This document shows, piece after piece, positions 16,601 to 25,675 of a stretch of 64,000 nucleotides of DNA. The notes beneath the pieces were generated by a model, which did not search any database, was not told the DNA's origin, and saw only the letters and a list, made by a program, of their open reading frames with translations. The translations under genes and the position numbers were made by a program. The DNA lies in NCBI GenBank assembly GCA_027315345.1, contig DAHUYE010000085.1, forward strand, positions 1-64,000. The letters run 5' to 3'. The DNA comes from Actinomycetota bacterium. GTDB lineage: Bacteria > Actinomycetota > Acidimicrobiia > Acidimicrobiales > JAJPHE01. The first letter of the stretch is position 1. Each line of letters begins with the position of its first letter.

Positions 16601-16630
16601 CGCACCGGATCGCATGGCCGCGCCGGTGCG
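16601..16630. terminator. inverted repeat between convergent genes
   Basis: CGCACCGG (16601-16608) pairs with CCGGTGCG (16623-16630) across a 14-nt loop, between the stop of the methyltransferase and the stop of the S9 peptidase. The place and perfect 8-bp stem suit a bidirectional terminator, but there is no U-tract. Confidence 0.45.
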
Positions 16631-16631
16631 G

Positions 16632-18611
16632 TCAGGTGCCGGCGGCGGCCCCGGGCAGGGCGTGGGCGTTCTCGATCTCCAGCTCCGGCGCTGGGTCGGC
16701 CGGGGTGAACCCCAGGACCTGGCCGTAGAAGGCCACCTCGGCGCGGATAACGGTGGTGATGGTCTCGGCCTGGCGAAAGCCGTGCTGCTCCCCGGGGAAG
16801 GCCAGATAGGCGAAGGGAATCCCCTTGGCCCGTAGGGCCTCGGCCATCATCTCGGCCTGATCCGGAGGGACGACCTTGTCCTCCAGGCCCTGGAACAGGA
16901 TGAGGGGACAGTTGAGGCCGTCGGTGTGGTGGATGGGGGAGCGCTCCCGGTACACCTCCTCCGCCTCGGGCCAGGGCCCGATCAGGCCGTCGAGATAGCG
17001 GGACTCGAACTTGTGGGTGTCCCGGGCCAGGGCGGCCGGGTCGGCCACCCCGTAATGGCTCGCCCCCACCGCGAAGACGTCTCGGAAGGCCAACGCCGCC
17101 AGGGTCGTGTAACCCCCGGCGCTGCCTCCTCTGATGGCCAGGCGGTCCCGGTCCACCTCACCCTGGTCGGCCAGCCAGAGGGCGGCATTGACGCAGTCGT
17201 CCACATCCATCACGCCCCACTGCCCCTGGAGGGCCTGACGGTAGGCCCGTCCGTAGCCGGTGCTGCCGCCGTAGTCGACGTCCACCACGGCCAGGCCCCG
17301 GGAGGTGAAGTACTGGGTCTCCGGATCCAAGCTGGTTCCGGCGGCGGCGGTGGGTCCGCCGTGGCTCATGATCACCAGCGGCGGAAGCTCTCCCTCCGGA
17401 GCGGCGAAGTCGGGGTTGACCGGCGGGTAGTAGAGGGCGTGGGCCAGCCGGCCGCCGGTGGAAGGGAACTCCACCGCCCGGGGGGCGGAGACGTACCCGG
17501 CCTCGATGTCCTGTCCGGACCGGCTGCGGGCCAGCACCTCCGGTTCTCCAGCCCCGTCGGTGGGAACCCGCACCAGCACTGCTGACTCGGACGGGGAGGC
17601 GGCCAGAGCCAACACCGCCCCGTCCGTTCCGACCAGCGAGCCGAAGCTGGTCCAACGGGTGGGCAGGGGCCGGGCCGTTCCGTCCTCCAGCACCGCCATG
17701 GTGATGGCGGCCCCGTCGGACCAGGTGACCACCGGGCGTCCATCGGTCAGGAAGGCATAGCTGCTCTGACCGAAGATCCAGTCCGGCCCGCCCATCTCCG
17801 CCTCCCGGATGAAGATGGCCTCGCCCTCGGTTCCGTCGTCGGCGTAGAGGTTCCACCACCCGGTCCGGTCCGACAGGTAGTGCAGGCGGCCGTCCGGGCT
17901 CCAGCGGGGCTGGCTGATCGACTCCTGCCGCCCGCCGGCCACGACCCGGGCCGGGCCGACGGCCCCGCCGCCTCGGAGGTCCGCCACCCACAAGGTTGTC
18001 CCGTCCCAGGGCATGTTGGGGTGGTCCCAGGACAACCAGGCCAGCTGGTCTCCGTCCGGGCTTATCCGCGGGGCGCTGTAGAAGTCCTGGCCCTCGGCCA
18101 GCACTCCGATGCTCCGGGATCCGTCGGCGGCAAAGGCAGAGATGCTGTTGGTGACGACCCCGTCCTCACCGTGAGTTTCCTGTACGGCAATGACCGTGCT
18201 GCCCTCTGGGGTCACGGCCAGATCGGCGTAGCGGATGGCTCGGGGCGAGGCCGGCTCGGGCGTTATGGCCACCGGCGTCCCGGGTTCGGCTCCGGGCGCC
18301 ATGGGGGTGAACCAGACCCGTTGGTCGGAGAAGTTGGAGAAGAACAGGCCGGTCCGGGTCAGGGCCGTGCAGGCCCCGCCGTACTCGTGGACCAGGGTCC
18401 GGGCCGAGAATCCGTCCGGGACCACATCGACCACTGACCCGTCGGCGCCCCGCCGGACCGGGACGACTCGGCCCGCCTCAGACGGCCGGCCCTCGTTCCA
18501 GACCACCTCGGCGCCCCGGATGTGGGGCTGGCCCAGTCGGACGACGGCCTCGACCAGGCGGTCGGCCGTTATCGGAGAGCGCCAGGAGCCATAGGGAGCG
18601 GTGACGGGCAT
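16632..18611 (-). CDS. S9-family prolyl oligopeptidase
   Basis: A 659-residue serine peptidase of the dipeptidyl/acylaminoacyl peptidase group. Residues 1-400 form the beta-propeller part with WD/PD40-like repeats (SPDGRLHYLSDRTGWWNLY). The C-terminal alpha/beta-hydrolase part has the nucleophile in GGSAGG, the Asp in QGLEDKVVPP and the His in GEQHGF. No signal peptide, so cytosolic. Transcribed towards the P450 operon. Probably trims small peptides or acylated peptides. Confidence 0.9.
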   Translation of the reverse strand: MPVTAPYGSWRSPITADRLVEAVVRLGQPHIRGAEVVWNEGRPSEAGRVVPVRRGADGSVVDVVPDGFSARTLVHEYGGACTALTRTGLFFSNFSDQRVWFTPMAPGAEPGTPVAITPEPASPRAIRYADLAVTPEGSTVIAVQETHGEDGVVTNSISAFAADGSRSIGVLAEGQDFYSAPRISPDGDQLAWLSWDHPNMPWDGTTLWVADLRGGGAVGPARVVAGGRQESISQPRWSPDGRLHYLSDRTGWWNLYADDGTEGEAIFIREAEMGGPDWIFGQSSYAFLTDGRPVVTWSDGAAITMAVLEDGTARPLPTRWTSFGSLVGTDGAVLALAASPSESAVLVRVPTDGAGEPEVLARSRSGQDIEAGYVSAPRAVEFPSTGGRLAHALYYPPVNPDFAAPEGELPPLVIMSHGGPTAAAGTSLDPETQYFTSRGLAVVDVDYGGSTGYGRAYRQALQGQWGVMDVDDCVNAALWLADQGEVDRDRLAIRGGSAGGYTTLAALAFRDVFAVGASHYGVADPAALARDTHKFESRYLDGLIGPWPEAEEVYRERSPIHHTDGLNCPLILFQGLEDKVVPPDQAEMMAEALRAKGIPFAYLAFPGEQHGFRQAETITTVIRAEVAFYGQVLGFTPADPAPELEIENAHALPGAAAGT

Positions 18612-18646
18612 GGCCCGATCCTAGGAACGCCCGGCCCCCCCGGTGC

Positions 18647-19501
18647 TCAGGCGCCGACGGCCACCGGCAGGGTGTCGAGATAGGCGGCGGCGGCGGCCCG
18701 GCCCCGCTCCATCAGCTGGCGGGAGCGGCTCATGTCGTTGTACTTGAGCGGTCCCGGATCGATCCCGGGGATCACTACCGCCTCCACCCCCGCCGGGAGA
18801 CGGGCCAGGTCGGCGCCGAAGCGGTGGCTGCGGGCGATGGAGAAGGACTGGAGGAGAACGTCGAGTGGGCGCTTGGGGGTGGGCCGGGGCCGGCTGAAGT
18901 TCCCGACGTGGAGGATGATGAGCCGGGTGGCGCCCATGTCCAGGGCCCGGGAGATGGGAACGTTGTTGACCACGCCCCCGTCGATGAACAGTTCACCATC
19001 CAGGTCCACCGGCGGGTAGACCCCGGGCAGGGCGGCCGAAGCGGTCAGAGCCGGCAGGATCTCCCCGGTGCCGAACCAACGCTCGGTGCCGGTGGCCAGC
19101 GAGGTGGCCACCACCTCGAAGGGGATGGGGGAGTCCTCGAAGCGCTCGAAGGCCAGGGCGTTCCTCATCAACCCGACCAGGCCGTCGTTGGGGCACATGG
19201 ACCGCGACCGGCGGGTGAGGAGGCGCACGGCCGACAGGCGGCCGGGGGGGAAGAGATGCTCGGTGCGCAGCGCCAGCCAGATTTCCTTGAGGCGCCGGAT
19301 GCCGGCCGGGGTGGGATCGGCCGCCACCGCCGCCGCGTTGAGCGCTCCGACCGAGCAACCCACCAGGGCGTCGGGCCGGTAACCGCGGTCGATCACGGCC
19401 TCCAGCATCCCGACCTGCACCGCCCCCAGGTTGCCGCCGCCGCCGAGGACGAAGACGGTCTTTTGGCCGGGCTTTACCGGGCGGATGTCGTAGATGGTCA
19501 C
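18647..19501 (-). CDS. patatin-like phospholipase
   Basis: A 284-residue lipid acyl hydrolase with a Ser-Asp dyad. The oxyanion loop is LGGGGNLG, the nucleophile elbow GCSVGAL, and the catalytic Asp lies in FIDGGVVNNVP. The GTG at 19501 is preferred to one at 19510 because AGGAGG then sits 8 nt upstream. A patatin with a short N-terminus and no signal peptide, so it acts inside the cell on membrane or storage lipids. It starts a possible two-gene unit with the S9 peptidase (35 bp between them). Confidence 0.9.
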   Translation of the reverse strand: MTIYDIRPVKPGQKTVFVLGGGGNLGAVQVGMLEAVIDRGYRPDALVGCSVGALNAAAVAADPTPAGIRRLKEIWLALRTEHLFPPGRLSAVRLLTRRSRSMCPNDGLVGLMRNALAFERFEDSPIPFEVVATSLATGTERWFGTGEILPALTASAALPGVYPPVDLDGELFIDGGVVNNVPISRALDMGATRLIILHVGNFSRPRPTPKRPLDVLLQSFSIARSHRFGADLARLPAGVEAVVIPGIDPGPLKYNDMSRSRQLMERGRAAAAAYLDTLPVAVGA

Positions 19502-19608
19502 CAACCTCACCTCCTGGAGAGGGGCCTACCGGTGACAATGATCCGGACTGGACAAGTCAGGCTATAGCCCGTCCGTGCCATTTGGTGATGCCCCATGTGG
19601 GTGGTGGA

Positions 19609-19854
19609 TCAGCGGGTGCGGGCTCCCACCAGATGCCCGTGGTGCTCCCCGAAGAGGTAGACCGCCCGCCCGGAGGCGCCCCGCACCTCGGCGGTGGCGG
19701 CGTGGTGGAGAACGGTACGGCCGGAGGGGGTGTCCACGTTGACATCCCCCACCGGCACGAAGTGTTCGATCTTGAGGCTTGCGCTCCCGACCACCAGACG
19801 ATTGATCGAAGGCTGATCGGCTGGCTCCAACTCACACTGCAGCTTGGCCCACAT
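19609..19854 (-). CDS. small hypothetical protein
   Basis: An 81-residue acidic/neutral protein with alternating strand-like stretches (LQCELEPADQPSINRLVVGS, TPSGRTVLHHAATAEVRG). The ATG at 19854 has GGAGGA eight bases upstream. No membrane segment. I do not recognise the family. It lies 100 bp downstream of the secreted protein on the same strand. Confidence 0.5.
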   Translation of the reverse strand: MWAKLQCELEPADQPSINRLVVGSASLKIEHFVPVGDVNVDTPSGRTVLHHAATAEVRGASGRAVYLFGEHHGHLVGARTR

Positions 19855-19956
19855 CACTTCTGTCCTCCCGGGTCCGGTGACCCTGCAGGAGATCCTTCGG
19901 CACTTTGGTCGCCGAACCTGAGAATGTGGACAAACTTCGCCTTCGGTGCAGACGTC

Positions 19957-20577
19957 CTAGGGGGCCCGGCGGATCAGGAAGGGATTGGACCCGGGATGGG
20001 TGTCCCTGGCGCCCAGGTGGATGAACCGGGTCTGCACCCGGCCGCCATCGGCCTTGAGTTCGACCTTGAGACCCGGCGTGCAGGTGGTGGTGAAGTCGAC
20101 CCCGTCCACTCCTCCGTAGTTGTTGAAGGCAAAGGTCAGGGTGTGGCCATTGCTGCCCACCGTCACGGCGTCGTTCTTCTCCAGGTCGACCCGCTTGACG
20201 TTCCCGAAGGTTCCAGCCGTGCCGATGGTCCCGGTGAAGGTGACGTGATCGGCTTTGCCGGGCAGACGGGGGTGGGAGACCCGCAGGCCCCATCCGCCCT
20301 TGACGTAGTGCCAGAGGTAGACGCCGTCGGAGCCGGCCTGGAAGTTGGACGGCTGGCCCTGGACGTAAGCGGGCCACTGCGAGTCCGTGTTGCACGAACC
20401 CGAGGGGGCCGGAGCGCCGGCGGGGGTGGCCGACGGGGTGCTGGCGGTGGTGCCGCCGGATGTGCTGCCGGATGTGCTGCCGGAGGTGCTGGTGGGCGTG
20501 TCGGCCAGGGCGGCCGACCCGAAGCCGATGATGGTGGTGGCCGCCAGTGCCGAGGCGGCCAGAGCCTTGATTCGCAT
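19957..20577 (-). CDS. secreted protein with Ser/Thr-rich linker
   Basis: A 206-residue exported protein. Residues 1-25 form a signal peptide ending LADT, with cleavage expected after ALA. Residues 26-62 are a Ser/Thr/Gly/Pro linker with repeated STSGSTSG. Residues 63-206 form a globular beta-rich part containing HYVKGGWGLRVSHP and TTTCTPGLKVELKADGG with two Cys. Actinobacteria have related secreted proteins of unknown function. The start has AGAGGAG upstream, part of which lies in a hairpin (see 20586-20625). Confidence 0.75.
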   Translation of the reverse strand: MRIKALAASALAATTIIGFGSAALADTPTSTSGSTSGSTSGGTTASTPSATPAGAPAPSGSCNTDSQWPAYVQGQPSNFQAGSDGVYLWHYVKGGWGLRVSHPRLPGKADHVTFTGTIGTAGTFGNVKRVDLEKNDAVTVGSNGHTLTFAFNNYGGVDGVDFTTTCTPGLKVELKADGGRVQTRFIHLGARDTHPGSNPFLIRRAP

Positions 20578-20585
20578 TGCTTTCT

Positions 20586-20625
20586 CCTCTCGGTCCGCCC
20601 GAGCCGGTCCCGGGTGACCGAGAGG
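20586..20625 (-). promoter_or_regulatory. 5' leader hairpin covering the ribosome site of the secreted protein
   Basis: CCTCTCGGTC (20586-20595) is perfectly complementary to GACCGAGAGG (20616-20625), a 10-bp stem with a 20-nt loop. On the minus strand the 3' arm ends with GAGG of the ribosome site eight bases before the ATG at 20577, so the folded leader could hide it. Confidence 0.6.
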
Positions 20626-20751
20626 CAGTGTGAGGGCCTCCTGTTGGCTGCCTGAGAGGAACTTGTGAGGGATCTGTTAGGTCCAGGCCCAGCTTGGTAG
20701 GATTTGTCCCTGGCGCCGGCGCTCCGGCCGCGCCTCCCCAGAAGGAATCAC

Positions 20752-22605
20752 GTGCTCGCGACGCGCCCTGACATCCGCAACCTGGCCATCGTGGCCCATG
20801 TCGACCATGGCAAGACGACCCTGGTCGACGCCATGCTGCGCCAATCGGGGGCATTCGGCGCCCACGAGGAGGTGGTCGACCGGGTCATGGATTCCAACGA
20901 CCTGGAGCGGGAGAAGGGCATCACCATCCTGGCCAAGAACGCCAGCATCCTCCACAGCGGTGTCAGGGTGAACCTGATCGACACCCCCGGCCACGCCGAC
21001 TTCGGGGGAGAGGTGGAGCGGGGCCTGACCATGGCCGACGGGATCCTCCTCCTGGTGGATGCCAGCGAAGGGCCCCTGCCCCAGACCCGCTTCGTCCTGC
21101 GCAAGGCCCTGGAGGCCAAGCTGCCCGTGATCCTGGTGGTCAACAAGGTGGACCGCCAGGACGCCCGCATATCCGAGGTCGTCGATGAGGTCTATGAACT
21201 GTTCCTGGACCTCGACGCTGCCGAGGACCAGATCGACTTCCCCATCATCTACAGCAACGGCCGGGCCGGCCGGGCCTGGACCGATGTGGAATCCATCGGG
21301 GAGAGCGGGGATCTCGAGCCCCTGTTCAAGACCATCATGGACACCATCCCGGCTCCGAGCTACGAGCCCGACCACCCGTTACAGGCACTGGTCACCAACC
21401 TGGACGCCTCGCCTTACGTCGGTCGCCTCGCTCTGTGCCGCATCCTCAACGGTTCCCTGCGCAAGGGCCAGCAGGTGGCCTGGTGCCGGCGGACCGGAGC
21501 GGTGGAGACGGTCAAGGTCACCGAGTTGTACATGACCGAGAACCTGGACCGAGTCTCGGTGGAAACGGCCGGCCCGGGTGACATCGTGGCTATAGCCGGG
21601 ATCGCCGACATAACCATCGGGGAGACCATCGCCGATCCGGTCGACGCTCGGCCCCTGCCGGTGACCCACGTGGACGAGCCGACCCTGTCCATGGTCATCG
21701 GTGTCAACACGTCACCCCTGGCCGGCCAGGAGGGCAAGAAGCTGACCGCCCGAATGATCAAGGACCGCCTGGATGCGGAGCTGGTCGGCAACGTTTCGAT
21801 CGCGGTGCTGCCCACCGAGCGGCCCGATGCCTGGGAGGTTCAGGGCCGGGGCGAGTTGCAGCTGGCCGTGCTGGTGGAGATGATGCGCCGGGAGGGCTTC
21901 GAGCTCACTGTCGGCAAGCCCCGCGTCCTGACCCAGCTGGTCAACGGAAAGGTGCACGAGCCGGTCGAGCGCGTCACCATCGACGTGCCCGAGGACTACC
22001 TCGGCCTGGTGACCCAGCTGGTGGCCCTGCGCAAGGGCCGGCTGGAGCAGATGGTCAACCACGGCACCGGCTGGGTCCGCATGGAGTACCTGGTGCCGGC
22101 CCGGGGCCTGATCGGCTTCCGCACCGAGTTCCTCACCGACACCCGGGGCACGGGGATCCTCCACCACATCTACGACCGCCACGAGCCCTGGTTCGGACCG
22201 CTGCGCACCCGACCCACCGGCAGCCTGGTGGCCGACCGGCGGGGGATGACCACCAGCTACTCGATCATCGGGCTGCAGGAGCGCGGTGTTCTCTTTGTGG
22301 GGCCGGGCATCGAGGTCTATGAGGGAATGATCGTGGGGGAGAACGCCCGCTCCGACGACATGGACGTCAACATCACCAAGACCAAGCAGCTGACCAACCA
22401 CCGGGCCGCCAGTGCAGAGATCCTGGAGCGCCTGATCCCCCACCAGGAGTTGTCTCTGGAGCAGGCCCTCGAGTTCATCTCCGAGGACGAGTACGTCGAG
22501 GTGACTCCCATGACGGTCCGGCTGAGGAAGGCCGAGCTGGAACAGGCCACCCGGGGCCGGAAGGCGGCCCAGGCCAAGCGGGAGCGCCTGGCCGCCAACG
22601 CCTGA
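20752..22605 (+). CDS. typA: ribosome-binding GTPase TypA/BipA
   Basis: A 617-residue translational GTPase. The G domain shows [15 protein letters not shown], the switch I Thr region [26 protein letters not shown] and NKVDR. Domains 2, 3 and 5 and the BipA C-terminal domain follow ([60 protein letters not shown]). A basic tail rich in Lys/Arg/Ala ends it. The GTG at 20752 with GAAGGA upstream is chosen over a TTG at 20704. Acts on ribosomes, often in stress and ribosome assembly. Convergent with the next gene, only 3 bp between stops. Confidence 0.95.
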   Translation: MLATRPDIRNLAIVAHVDHGKTTLVDAMLRQSGAFGAHEEVVDRVMDSNDLEREKGITILAKNASILHSGVRVNLIDTPGHADFGGEVERGLTMADGILLLVDASEGPLPQTRFVLRKALEAKLPVILVVNKVDRQDARISEVVDEVYELFLDLDAAEDQIDFPIIYSNGRAGRAWTDVESIGESGDLEPLFKTIMDTIPAPSYEPDHPLQALVTNLDASPYVGRLALCRILNGSLRKGQQVAWCRRTGAVETVKVTELYMTENLDRVSVETAGPGDIVAIAGIADITIGETIADPVDARPLPVTHVDEPTLSMVIGVNTSPLAGQEGKKLTARMIKDRLDAELVGNVSIAVLPTERPDAWEVQGRGELQLAVLVEMMRREGFELTVGKPRVLTQLVNGKVHEPVERVTIDVPEDYLGLVTQLVALRKGRLEQMVNHGTGWVRMEYLVPARGLIGFRTEFLTDTRGTGILHHIYDRHEPWFGPLRTRPTGSLVADRRGMTTSYSIIGLQERGVLFVGPGIEVYEGMIVGENARSDDMDVNITKTKQLTNHRAASAEILERLIPHQELSLEQALEFISEDEYVEVTPMTVRLRKAELEQATRGRKAAQAKRERLAANA

Positions 22606-22608
22606 CCC

Positions 22609-23364
22609 TCAGGAGGCGGGCAGGTCCCGGCCGGCCAGGCGGGCCGCTTCGGCGGCCAGGGCTTCATAGAGGTCCCGCTCCCTCGGGGGCAGCGCAGCCC
22701 GGTGGCGTTGGACGGTTTCCCAGTCGCCTCGGGCCACCGGTCCGGTCAGGGCCCGGACGGCGCCCAGGGCGGCCACATTGTCCAGCGACCCGCGGGCCAG
22801 GGCGATGAATGCTTCCGGAGGCAGGTCGAGTTCGGAGGCCAACCGCTCGACCTGGCCCAGCAGGGCCACGAGGTGATTGGAGGCCACGGTGGCGGTGGCG
22901 TGGTAGAGGGCACGCCTCTCGGCCGGCACCGCCAGGGAGCGACCGCCCAAGGCCGACACCAGCTCGGCGGCGGCTTGTGTCGCCCCCGGGTCGGCGTCGA
23001 CCCCGAACCACGCCCCGGACACAAGGGTGTCAGCGCCCCGTTCCTCGGTCAGGGACACGAGGGGGTGCACGGCCGCCCGGCGCGGATGGGGGCCGAGGAT
23101 CTCCGGGCCGGCGGCGCCCGACAGGTGCACCACGACGGCGGTCGGGTCGGGCTCGACCGCGGCGGCCACGGCGGGGATGTCGACGTCCCTGACGGTGATG
23201 AAGAGGTAGTCGGTACCGGCGGCGGCTCCGGTCACCGGGTGACCCCGGCCCAGGACACCCAGGCTGGCCCAGCCCAACCTCACGAGCGCGGCGTGGATGG
23301 AACTTCCGGCCCGGCCGGGACCTATGAGGCGGAAGCTGGCCAAGGCCGGTCCCGGTGATCGCAT
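22609..23364 (-). CDS. Rossmann/DUF2520-domain protein
   Basis: A 251-residue protein with an N-terminal NAD(P)-binding fold (FRLIGPGRAGSSIHAALVRLG) and a C-terminal helical DUF2520 domain (HATATVASNHLVALLGQVERL). It resembles 6-phosphogluconate-dehydrogenase-like reductases often found near pantothenate genes, but no such genes are adjacent. Probably a cytosolic oxidoreductase. The substrate is unknown. Confidence 0.85.
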   Translation of the reverse strand: MRSPGPALASFRLIGPGRAGSSIHAALVRLGWASLGVLGRGHPVTGAAAGTDYLFITVRDVDIPAVAAAVEPDPTAVVVHLSGAAGPEILGPHPRRAAVHPLVSLTEERGADTLVSGAWFGVDADPGATQAAAELVSALGGRSLAVPAERRALYHATATVASNHLVALLGQVERLASELDLPPEAFIALARGSLDNVAALGAVRALTGPVARGDWETVQRHRAALPPRERDLYEALAAEAARLAGRDLPAS

Positions 23365-23448
23365 CGCATCGCCATGACGGTAACCACCCCGGTGGAAGGC
23401 GGTGTTGTTACTGTGCGGTCTCCAGCAGGCTGACCAGAAGGGAAACAG

Positions 23449-23919
23449 ATGCCGGAAGTCGGGGATCGGGTCGCGGTTGCGTCCAACAAGATGGGCACTC
23501 CGCCGCGCGAGGGCACGGTCAAAGCAGTCAGTGGCCGGATGGTGACCATCGAGTGGGCCAATGGAGGCCAGACCATGTTGACGGCCGGGCCCGGGGGCAT
23601 CGAGGTCCTGCGCCGGTCCCGCTCCGGTGCCGCCAAGAAGGCTGCGCCGGCCAAGAAGGCTGCGCCGGCCAAGAAGGCTGCGCCGGCCAAGAAGGCTGCT
23701 CCCGCCAAGAAGGCTGCTCCCGCCAAGAAGGCTGCTCCCGCCAAGAAGGCTGCTCCCGCCAAGAAGGCTGCTCCCGCCAAGAAGGCGACGCCGGCCAAGA
23801 AGGCGACGCCGGCCAAGAAGGCGACGCCGGCCAAGAAGGCGACGCCGGCCAAGAAGGCTGCTCCCGCCAAGAAGGCGACGCCGGCCAAGAAGGCGACGCC
23901 GGCCAAGAAGAAGGGCTGA
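23449..23919 (+). CDS. DUF1918 protein with histone-H1-like lysine-rich tail
   Basis: A 156-residue protein. Residues 1-58 form a DUF1918 domain, a small SH3-like fold (VGDRVAVASNKMG and TVEGTV-like strands ending GIEVLRR). Residues 62-156 are 15 copies of the hexapeptide AKKAAP or AKKATP and a final AKKKG. Such tails bind DNA non-specifically in histone-H1-like bacterial proteins. GAAGGGA precedes the ATG. At DNA level the 18-bp unit exists in three codon types arranged in blocks, which points to recent duplication inside the array. It may be a nucleoid-associated protein; that role is inferred. Confidence 0.8.
   Translation: MPEVGDRVAVASNKMGTPPREGTVKAVSGRMVTIEWANGGQTMLTAGPGGIEVLRRSRSGAAKKAAPAKKAAPAKKAAPAKKAAPAKKAAPAKKAAPAKKAAPAKKAAPAKKATPAKKATPAKKATPAKKATPAKKAAPAKKATPAKKATPAKKKG
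23632..23910. repeat. 18-bp coding tandem array
   Basis: Fifteen 18-bp units of the form GCCAAGAAG plus a variable 9-mer. The 9-mers come as three GCTGCGCCG, five GCTGCTCCC, four GCGACGCCG, one GCTGCTCCC and two GCGACGCCG. It lies inside the DUF1918 gene and is not a CRISPR array, since there are no spacers. Confidence 0.9.
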
Positions 23920-23928
23920 GCCGGGCGG

Positions 23929-25185
23929 TCAGTTCCGCCGGTTGGTCTTGACGTCCCGGAAGGGGATGTCGGCATCCACGGAAGGTTCCCGGGGCAGGCC
24001 CAGGCTGCGCTCACCCAGGATGTTGTGCTGCACCTCATCGGTGCCGCCGGCTATCGAGCCGGCCGGGACGGACACGATGATCTCGGCCACGACGCCGCCC
24101 AGGAGCGACTCGGGCCCGGTGAGCATGGCGGCCGGGCCGGCTATCTGGGCGTGGAGGGAAGAAGAGCGCCGGGCGATGTCGGTGCCGGTCAGCTTGGCCA
24201 GCGAGCCCTCGGGTCCGGGAGCCTGGCCCTGGGCCCGGGCGGCCAGGGCCCGGCGCACGTTCCAGCGGGCCACCCGCTCGCGGATCTCGACGTCGGCCAG
24301 CCGCTGGCGGACGAGGGGGTCATCGGCCCGGCCTGACTCCCGGGCCTGGGACGGGAGAAGGTCGGGCCGGCCGGCCCGCTGCGGATACCAGGAGTAGGTG
24401 CGCAGGTAGTCACCGTCCTCCGCCATCGCCTCCCGGACCGTCCGTCCGGCGGTCGGGACCGCTCCGGGGGCGCTGCGGTTGGCCCCGAGATTGCGTTCGT
24501 GGGCCAGGGTGGTGAGGGCGGCCGCCCAGCCGTCCCCTTCCTGGCCGACAATGTTCTCGTGGGGAACAACGGCATCGGTGAGGAACACCTCGTTGAACGA
24601 GGCGTGGTTGTTCATCTGGCGTAACGGGCGGACCTCCACCCCGTCCTGGTGCATGGGCAGGGCGAAGTAGGTGATGCCCCGGTGCTTGGGCGCGTCCCAA
24701 TCGGTGCGGGCCAGCAGCATCCCGTAGCTGGCCGTCTTGGCCCCGGTGGTCCACACCTTCTGGCCGTTGACGATCCACTGGTCCCCGTCCCGCACCGCCC
24801 GGGTGGTCAGTCCGGCCAGGTCCGAACCGTTGCCCGGCTCGCTGAAGAGCTGACACCAGCGCTCCTCCCCGGTGAGGATTCCCCGCAGCAGCCGGCCCTG
24901 GAGTTCCTCGGGGCCGTGGCGCAGGAGGGTCGGGGTGGCCAGGGCCATGCCGGAGCCCCCGGCGGCTCCCACCGCTCCGGCCGCGGCCATCTCCTCGGCC
25001 AGGCCGGCGGCGAAGGCCTCCGGTAGTCCCCGCCCGTAGCAGTCCGCCGGCCAGGTGGGGGCGGCCCAACCCGACTCGACCAAGAGACGGCGCCACTCAG
25101 CCAGAGGGCGGTCGGGGTCCCACCATTCCGCCAGCCAGGCCCGCAGCTCGGCCCGGGCCGTCTGCTCATCGGGCGAGGTGGCCAC
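23929..25185 (-). CDS. acyl-CoA dehydrogenase
   Basis: A 418-residue flavoenzyme that would introduce the alpha-beta double bond of an acyl-CoA. Motifs: RWCQLFSEPGNGSDLAG (FAD/substrate strand), WIVNGQKVWTTGA, and AGGTDEVQHNILGERSLGLPREP near the C-terminus. Slightly longer than the 380-residue core because of a loop of about 30 residues near 260-290 (TYSWYPQRAGRPDLLPSQA). The GTG start is at 25185. It follows a PAS protein by 15 bp on the same strand and is convergent with the DUF1918 gene. Substrate unknown. Confidence 0.9.
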   Translation of the reverse strand: MATSPDEQTARAELRAWLAEWWDPDRPLAEWRRLLVESGWAAPTWPADCYGRGLPEAFAAGLAEEMAAAGAVGAAGGSGMALATPTLLRHGPEELQGRLLRGILTGEERWCQLFSEPGNGSDLAGLTTRAVRDGDQWIVNGQKVWTTGAKTASYGMLLARTDWDAPKHRGITYFALPMHQDGVEVRPLRQMNNHASFNEVFLTDAVVPHENIVGQEGDGWAAALTTLAHERNLGANRSAPGAVPTAGRTVREAMAEDGDYLRTYSWYPQRAGRPDLLPSQARESGRADDPLVRQRLADVEIRERVARWNVRRALAARAQGQAPGPEGSLAKLTGTDIARRSSSLHAQIAGPAAMLTGPESLLGGVVAEIIVSVPAGSIAGGTDEVQHNILGERSLGLPREPSVDADIPFRDVKTNRRN

Positions 25186-25200
25186 GGCCGGGCGTCCAGC

Positions 25201-25572
25201 TCAGTCCGTGCGCTCGGTGACGTGGGCCACCACGTACAGCCGCCCGTCGACCCGCAGGGGCTCCAGCCGGACGTGGATGGGAACCAGGGTCCCATCCATG
25301 GGACGCTCCAGCTCCGGTTCCAGACCGGGGTCCATCTCCCGATCGTTGGGCTCGGCCTGGTAGCCGCGGCGGTAGGCCTGGTGGCCCCAGCGCTTCTTCT
25401 CCGGCACCAGCATCTCGATGAACTCTCCGGCGATGTCATCCGAGGCCACCCCGAAGAGGGCCTCCGCCGCCGCCGTCATGAGAGCGATCTGGCCCTCGTG
25501 ATCCACCACCACCAGGGCTTCGGAGGATGACTGGAGAGAACTGACCTGGCTGGGGAGCTCCGTGCTCGACAT
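25201..25572 (-). CDS. PAS-domain protein
   Basis: A 123-residue single PAS domain (ALVVVDHEGQIALMTAAAEALFG, then HIRLEPLRVDGRLYVVAHVTERTD-like end), with no output domain. The ATG at 25572 gives a start just before the PAS fold; the open frame upstream is Pro-rich. It is immediately upstream of the acyl-CoA dehydrogenase, perhaps in one operon. It might bind a small ligand or flavin; this is inferred. Confidence 0.75.
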   Translation of the reverse strand: MSSTELPSQVSSLQSSSEALVVVDHEGQIALMTAAAEALFGVASDDIAGEFIEMLVPEKKRWGHQAYRRGYQAEPNDREMDPGLEPELERPMDGTLVPIHVRLEPLRVDGRLYVVAHVTERTD

Positions 25573-25675
25573 GAGCGGCAAAGTACACGGCTCATCCGGG
25601 ACGCCGGACCGCCCGGGCGGGCCCGGACCGGGCGGGGTACACCGACGGCGGGCCGCCACCAGCCAGACTGACGGC

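Noticed and set aside
23632-23910. Regular repeats that might be a CRISPR array
   Set aside because: The period is 18 bp without spacers and the repeats are in frame with a protein.
23322-24038. A minus-strand frame with repeated FLAGVAFLAG hydrophobic units
   Set aside because: It is the complement of the lysine-rich repeat of the DUF1918 protein. The plus strand has the start, ribosome site and DUF1918 domain.
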